A stretch of 14,934 nt of DNA from an uncultured Acidimicrobiales bacterium (lineage in GTDB: Bacteria; Actinomycetota; Acidimicrobiia; Acidimicrobiales; Iamiaceae), in the NCBI GenBank assembly GCA_937926025.1, contig CALANQ010000331.1:1-14934 (forward strand). The letters run 5' to 3'. Positions 12,681 to 14,934 of this stretch are shown here, piece after piece. Position numbers and translations under genes: made by a program. The notes beneath the pieces are model-generated. The model was given only the letters and a program-made list of their open reading frames with translations. It was not told the DNA's origin and ran no database searches. The first letter of the stretch is position 1, and each line of letters opens with the position of its first letter.

Positions 12681-13460
12681 TCAGGGCTGGTCGAGGGCGG
12701 TGCGGAGGCTGGCGATGTAGGCGTGGAGCTGCTCGGGCGACTCGCCGGCCAGGATGCGGCGCACCACGGCGGTGCCGACGATGGCGCCGTCGGACTCCGC
12801 TGCCACCTCCACGGCCTGCTCCGGGGTGCTGACGCCGAAGCCCATCAGCACCGGCTTGTCGGTGAACGCCTTGATGCGCTTGGCCAGCACCGCACCCTGC
12901 TCGCCGAGCGACGCCCGCTCTCCGGTGATGCCCATGAGGTTCACGCCGTAGATGTAGCCGCGGCTCTGCTCGCAGACCCGGGCCAGGCGGTCGTCGGGGG
13001 TGATGGGACCGGCCATGAGGATGGTCTCGATGCCGGCCGGGTCGGCCGCCGCCCGCCACGGGCCCTGCTCCTCCATGGGCACGTCGGGGAGCACGACGCC
13101 GGTGACGCCGGCATCGTGCAGCTCGCCGGCCATGCGCTCGTCGCCCATGTGGAACACGAGGTTGTAGTAGGTCATGGCCACCAGCGGGACGCCGGCGTCC
13201 ACGCCGCGCAGGTCGGCCAGGACCGAGCCGGGCGTGGTGCCCTGCTGGAGCGCCAGTTCCGAGGCCTGCTGGATGACCGGCCCGTCCATGGCCGGATCGG
13301 AGAACGGGATGCCGACCTCGATGGCGTCGGCGCCCGCGTCGGCCATGGCCCGCAGGTGCTCGGTCCAGGGGCCGAGGCCGCCGGTGAGGTACGGGACGAG
13401 GAGCTTGCGGCCCTGCCCGCGCAGTTGGCGGAAGCGGTCTTCGATGGTGGGCGTGCTCAC
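12681..13460 (-). CDS. trpA: Tryptophan synthase alpha chain
   Basis: A 259-residue TIM barrel that cleaves indole-3-glycerol phosphate and channels indole to TrpB. The catalytic acids are E48 (AIEVGIPFSDP) and D59 (AMDGPVIQ), matching E. coli E49 and D60. VTGVVLPDVPMEE, the YNLVF segment and the phosphate loop GFGVSTPEQA are in place. GTG 13460 overlaps the trpB TGA by 4 nt (GTGA), which fixes the start and implies translational coupling. An open frame upstream of it is the wrong frame of trpB. It is the last gene of the trpF-trpB-trpA run. No terminator stands out in the 46 bp to the convergent lipoprotein gene. Confidence 0.97.
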   Translation of the reverse strand: MSTPTIEDRFRQLRGQGRKLLVPYLTGGLGPWTEHLRAMADAGADAIEVGIPFSDPAMDGPVIQQASELALQQGTTPGSVLADLRGVDAGVPLVAMTYYNLVFHMGDERMAGELHDAGVTGVVLPDVPMEEQGPWRAAADPAGIETILMAGPITPDDRLARVCEQSRGYIYGVNLMGITGERASLGEQGAVLAKRIKAFTDKPVLMGFGVSTPEQAVEVAAESDGAIVGTAVVRRILAGESPEQLHAYIASLRTALDQP

Positions 13461-14656
13461 GACTCGCCTCCCTCGGGGGCGAGGATGTCCATCATCTGGG
13501 CGACGTCCTTGTCGCCCCGGCCCGACAGGTTGAGCAGGACGGTCTGGCCCTGCATGGTGGGCGCCTCCCGCAGGATCCACGCCAGGCCGTGGGCCGGCTC
13601 CAGCGCCGGGATGATGCCCTCGGTGCGGGTGAGCACCTGGAACGCCTCGATGACCTCGGCGTCGGTGACCGGGTGGTACTGCGCCCGGCCGATGTCGGAC
13701 AGGTGGGCGTGCTCGGGACCGACGCCCGGGTAGTCGAGCCCGGCGGAGATCGACTCCGCCTCCTCGACCTGACCCCACTCGTCCTGCATCAGGTACGAGT
13801 GCATGCCGTGGACGACGCCGGGGATGCCGGCCCCGACGGCGGCACCGCCGGCCGGCTCCACGCCGACGAGGGCCGCCGACGTGTCGGCGAAGCCCGAGAA
13901 GATGCCGGCGGCGTTGGAGCCGCCGCCCACGCAGGCCACCACCACGTCGGGGTCGGCGCCGTCGAGCAGGGCACGGGCCTGCTCGCGGGCCTCGTCGCCG
14001 ATGACCCGGTGCAGCTCGCGCACCAGCCACGGGTACGGGTGCGGGCCCATGACCGAGCCCAGGCAGTAGTGCGAGGTCTCCACCGTGGCCACCCAGTCGC
14101 GCATGGCCTCGTTGACGGCGTCCTTGAGGGTGCGGCTGCCCGACAGGGCCGGCTTCACCTCGGCCCCGAGGAGGCGCATGCGGAAGACGTTGAGCTTCTG
14201 GCGCTCCATGTCGACCTCGCCCATGTACACGGTGCACTCGAAGCCCATGAGGGCGGCGGCCGTGGCGGTGGCGACGCCGTGCTGGCCGGCGCCCGTCTCG
14301 GCCACCAGGCGCTTCTTGCCCATGCGCTTGGTGAGCAGCGCCTGGCCGAGGACGTTGTTGATCTTGTGGGAGCCGGTGTGGTTGAGGTCCTCGCGCTTGA
14401 GCAGGACCCGGACGCCCAGCTCCTCCGACAGGCGGTGGCACTCGGTCATGGGCGACGGGCGGCCGGCGTAGCTGCGCAGCAGCTCGTCGAGCTCGGCCCG
14501 GAACGCCGGGTCGGCCCAGGCGTCGCGGAAGGCGGCGTCGAGCTCGATGCAGGCCGGCATCAGGGTCTCGGGGATGAACCGACCGCCGAAGCGGCCGAAG
14601 CGGCCGGTGGCGTCGGGCTCGCCCATGAAGGACGAGTCGGGCGTGGTGGACGTCAT
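13457..14656 (-). CDS. trpB: Tryptophan synthase beta chain
   Basis: A 399-residue PLP enzyme that condenses indole with serine. The Schiff-base lysine is K98 in HTGSHKINN. AETGAGQHGVA, the phosphate-binding GGGSNAAG and the C-terminal SGRGDKD are standard. The length is normal for TrpB1 (about 400), and the N-terminal FGRFGGRFIPETL confirms the class. ATG 14656 has GAGG about 7 nt upstream. TAACGT lies 9 nt upstream, so trpBA may have its own promoter with a very short leader, besides reading through from trpF 123 nt away. The gene overlaps trpA by 4 nt, matching the 1:1 subunit ratio of the alpha2-beta2 complex. Confidence 0.98.
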   Translation of the reverse strand: MTSTTPDSSFMGEPDATGRFGRFGGRFIPETLMPACIELDAAFRDAWADPAFRAELDELLRSYAGRPSPMTECHRLSEELGVRVLLKREDLNHTGSHKINNVLGQALLTKRMGKKRLVAETGAGQHGVATATAAALMGFECTVYMGEVDMERQKLNVFRMRLLGAEVKPALSGSRTLKDAVNEAMRDWVATVETSHYCLGSVMGPHPYPWLVRELHRVIGDEAREQARALLDGADPDVVVACVGGGSNAAGIFSGFADTSAALVGVEPAGGAAVGAGIPGVVHGMHSYLMQDEWGQVEEAESISAGLDYPGVGPEHAHLSDIGRAQYHPVTDAEVIEAFQVLTRTEGIIPALEPAHGLAWILREAPTMQGQTVLLNLSGRGDKDVAQMMDILAPEGGES

Positions 14657-14665
14657 GGGTACCTC

Positions 14666-14671
14666 ACGTTA
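14666..14671 (-). promoter_or_regulatory. -10-like TAACGT before trpB
   Basis: TAACGT on the minus strand stands 9 nt before the trpB ATG and overlaps the edge of its GAGG ribosome site. The spacing is longer than at the leaderless genes, so this is weaker evidence for an internal trpBA promoter. Confidence 0.3.
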
Positions 14672-14707
14672 CGGAGCAGGACAGGCGGGTGGACAACTGC
14701 GAAGCGA

Positions 14708-14732
14708 CGGGCGCGCCGAGGGGGCGCGCCCG
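14708..14732 (-). terminator. 10-bp hairpin in trpF-trpB spacer
   Basis: CGGGCGCGCC (14708-14717) and GGCGCGCCCG (14723-14732) form a perfect 10-bp stem with a 5-nt loop, very GC-rich. It lies between the trpF stop (14780) and trpB (14656). There is no U-run after it on the minus strand. It may reduce trpF-to-trpB read-through, act as an attenuator, or stabilise the mRNA end. Confidence 0.5.
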
Positions 14733-14779
14733 GTCAGGCGTTCAGCAGCAGCGCCATCGCCCGCGGCGGTCGGCGGCGG

Positions 14780-14934
14780 TCACGGGGAACCGTCCTGCAT
14801 CCAGTCGAACGGGGCGCCGGACTCGGGGTCGGGCGGGAACTCGTCCTCCTCCGGGGCGGCGGCTCGGGCGTTCTCGATGAAGGCCCGGACCTTGCGGGCG
14901 TCCTTCTGGCCGGGTTCGCCGCCCTCGCGCTCCA
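14780..14934 (-). CDS. trpF: C-terminal end of phosphoribosylanthranilate isomerase, gene cut by window
   Basis: The last 50 codons of a minus-strand gene entering from the right edge. The segment EREGGEPGQKDARKVRAFIE fits the TrpF C-terminus, where the usual form is SGVE-x-x-G-x-KD-x-x-K-x-x-x-F. Its place directly upstream of trpB and trpA supports this. TrpF isomerises phosphoribosylanthranilate in tryptophan synthesis. After the family's normal end, about 25 further acidic/Pro-rich residues follow (AAPEEDEFPPDPESG, then FDWMQDGSP). The assignment rests on a short stretch and operon order, so it is likely but not certain. Confidence 0.7.
   Translation of the reverse strand, partial: EREGGEPGQKDARKVRAFIENARAAAPEEDEFPPDPESGAPFDWMQDGSP

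Noticed and set aside
12192..13733. Long plus-strand frame overlapping the lipoprotein gene and trpA
   Set aside because: It is low-complexity Pro/Arg/Ala and antisense to trpA. The real lipoprotein frame starts at 12167 with a signal peptide.
13461..14441. N-terminal extension of TrpA
   Set aside because: It is the wrong frame of trpB. TrpA begins at GTG 13460 in the GTGA overlap.

Overview
The window is high-GC, densely coded chromosomal DNA from an actinomycete-type bacterium. It carries a WhiB iron-sulfur regulator, a PdtaR-like ANTAR response regulator, a group II (GlbO-type) truncated haemoglobin and a DNA polymerase I with Tyr at the ddNTP-discrimination position. Many genes appear to be leaderless. 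A deep-branching actinobacterium such as an Acidimicrobiia member is my best guess, but that is inference. There is no sign of phage, insertion sequences, CRISPR or plasmid functions. Most of the window is housekeeping, with accessory interest concentrated in a few genes and spacers.

Left part (1-2551). A gene running off the left edge encodes a Regnase/Zc3h12a-like NYN ribonuclease domain, a Lys/Ala-rich linker, an S1-like RNA-binding domain and a histone-H1-like tail. It is divergent from a HAD phosphatase gene, and a perfect dyad (1181-1205) lies between them. A 251-bp spacer packed with tandem heptamers and hairpins follows, then a SnoaL/limonene-epoxide-hydrolase-like gene.

Centre (2593-9381). 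polA lacks recognisable proofreading residues. It is followed by a divergent four-helix membrane protein, a perfect 14-bp hairpin, whiB, and a two-gene unit of a small coiled-coil protein plus the ANTAR regulator pdtaR. Divergent from that unit is malQ (4-alpha-glucanotransferase). tRNA-Leu(CAA), with an encoded CCA, converges on malQ.

Right part (9426-14934). A tight minus-strand operon encodes a HIT-like zinc protein, truncated haemoglobin, an alpha/beta hydrolase and a Bcp-type peroxiredoxin, and ends in a hairpin. Divergent from it are a dienelactone-hydrolase-like gene and a small Thr/Pro-rich lipoprotein gene. The last block is trpF (partial)-trpB-trpA. trpB and trpA overlap by 4 nt, and a 10-bp hairpin lies between trpF and trpB.

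A thread through the window is a TAnnnT-type -10 hexamer placed 6-8 nt before the start codon of seven or eight genes (HAD, polA, coiled-coil, malQ, HIT, DLH-like, lipoprotein, perhaps bcp). This implies widespread leaderless transcription and helps choose start codons. The least-described item is the NYN-S1-H1-like ribonuclease candidate at 1-1154.
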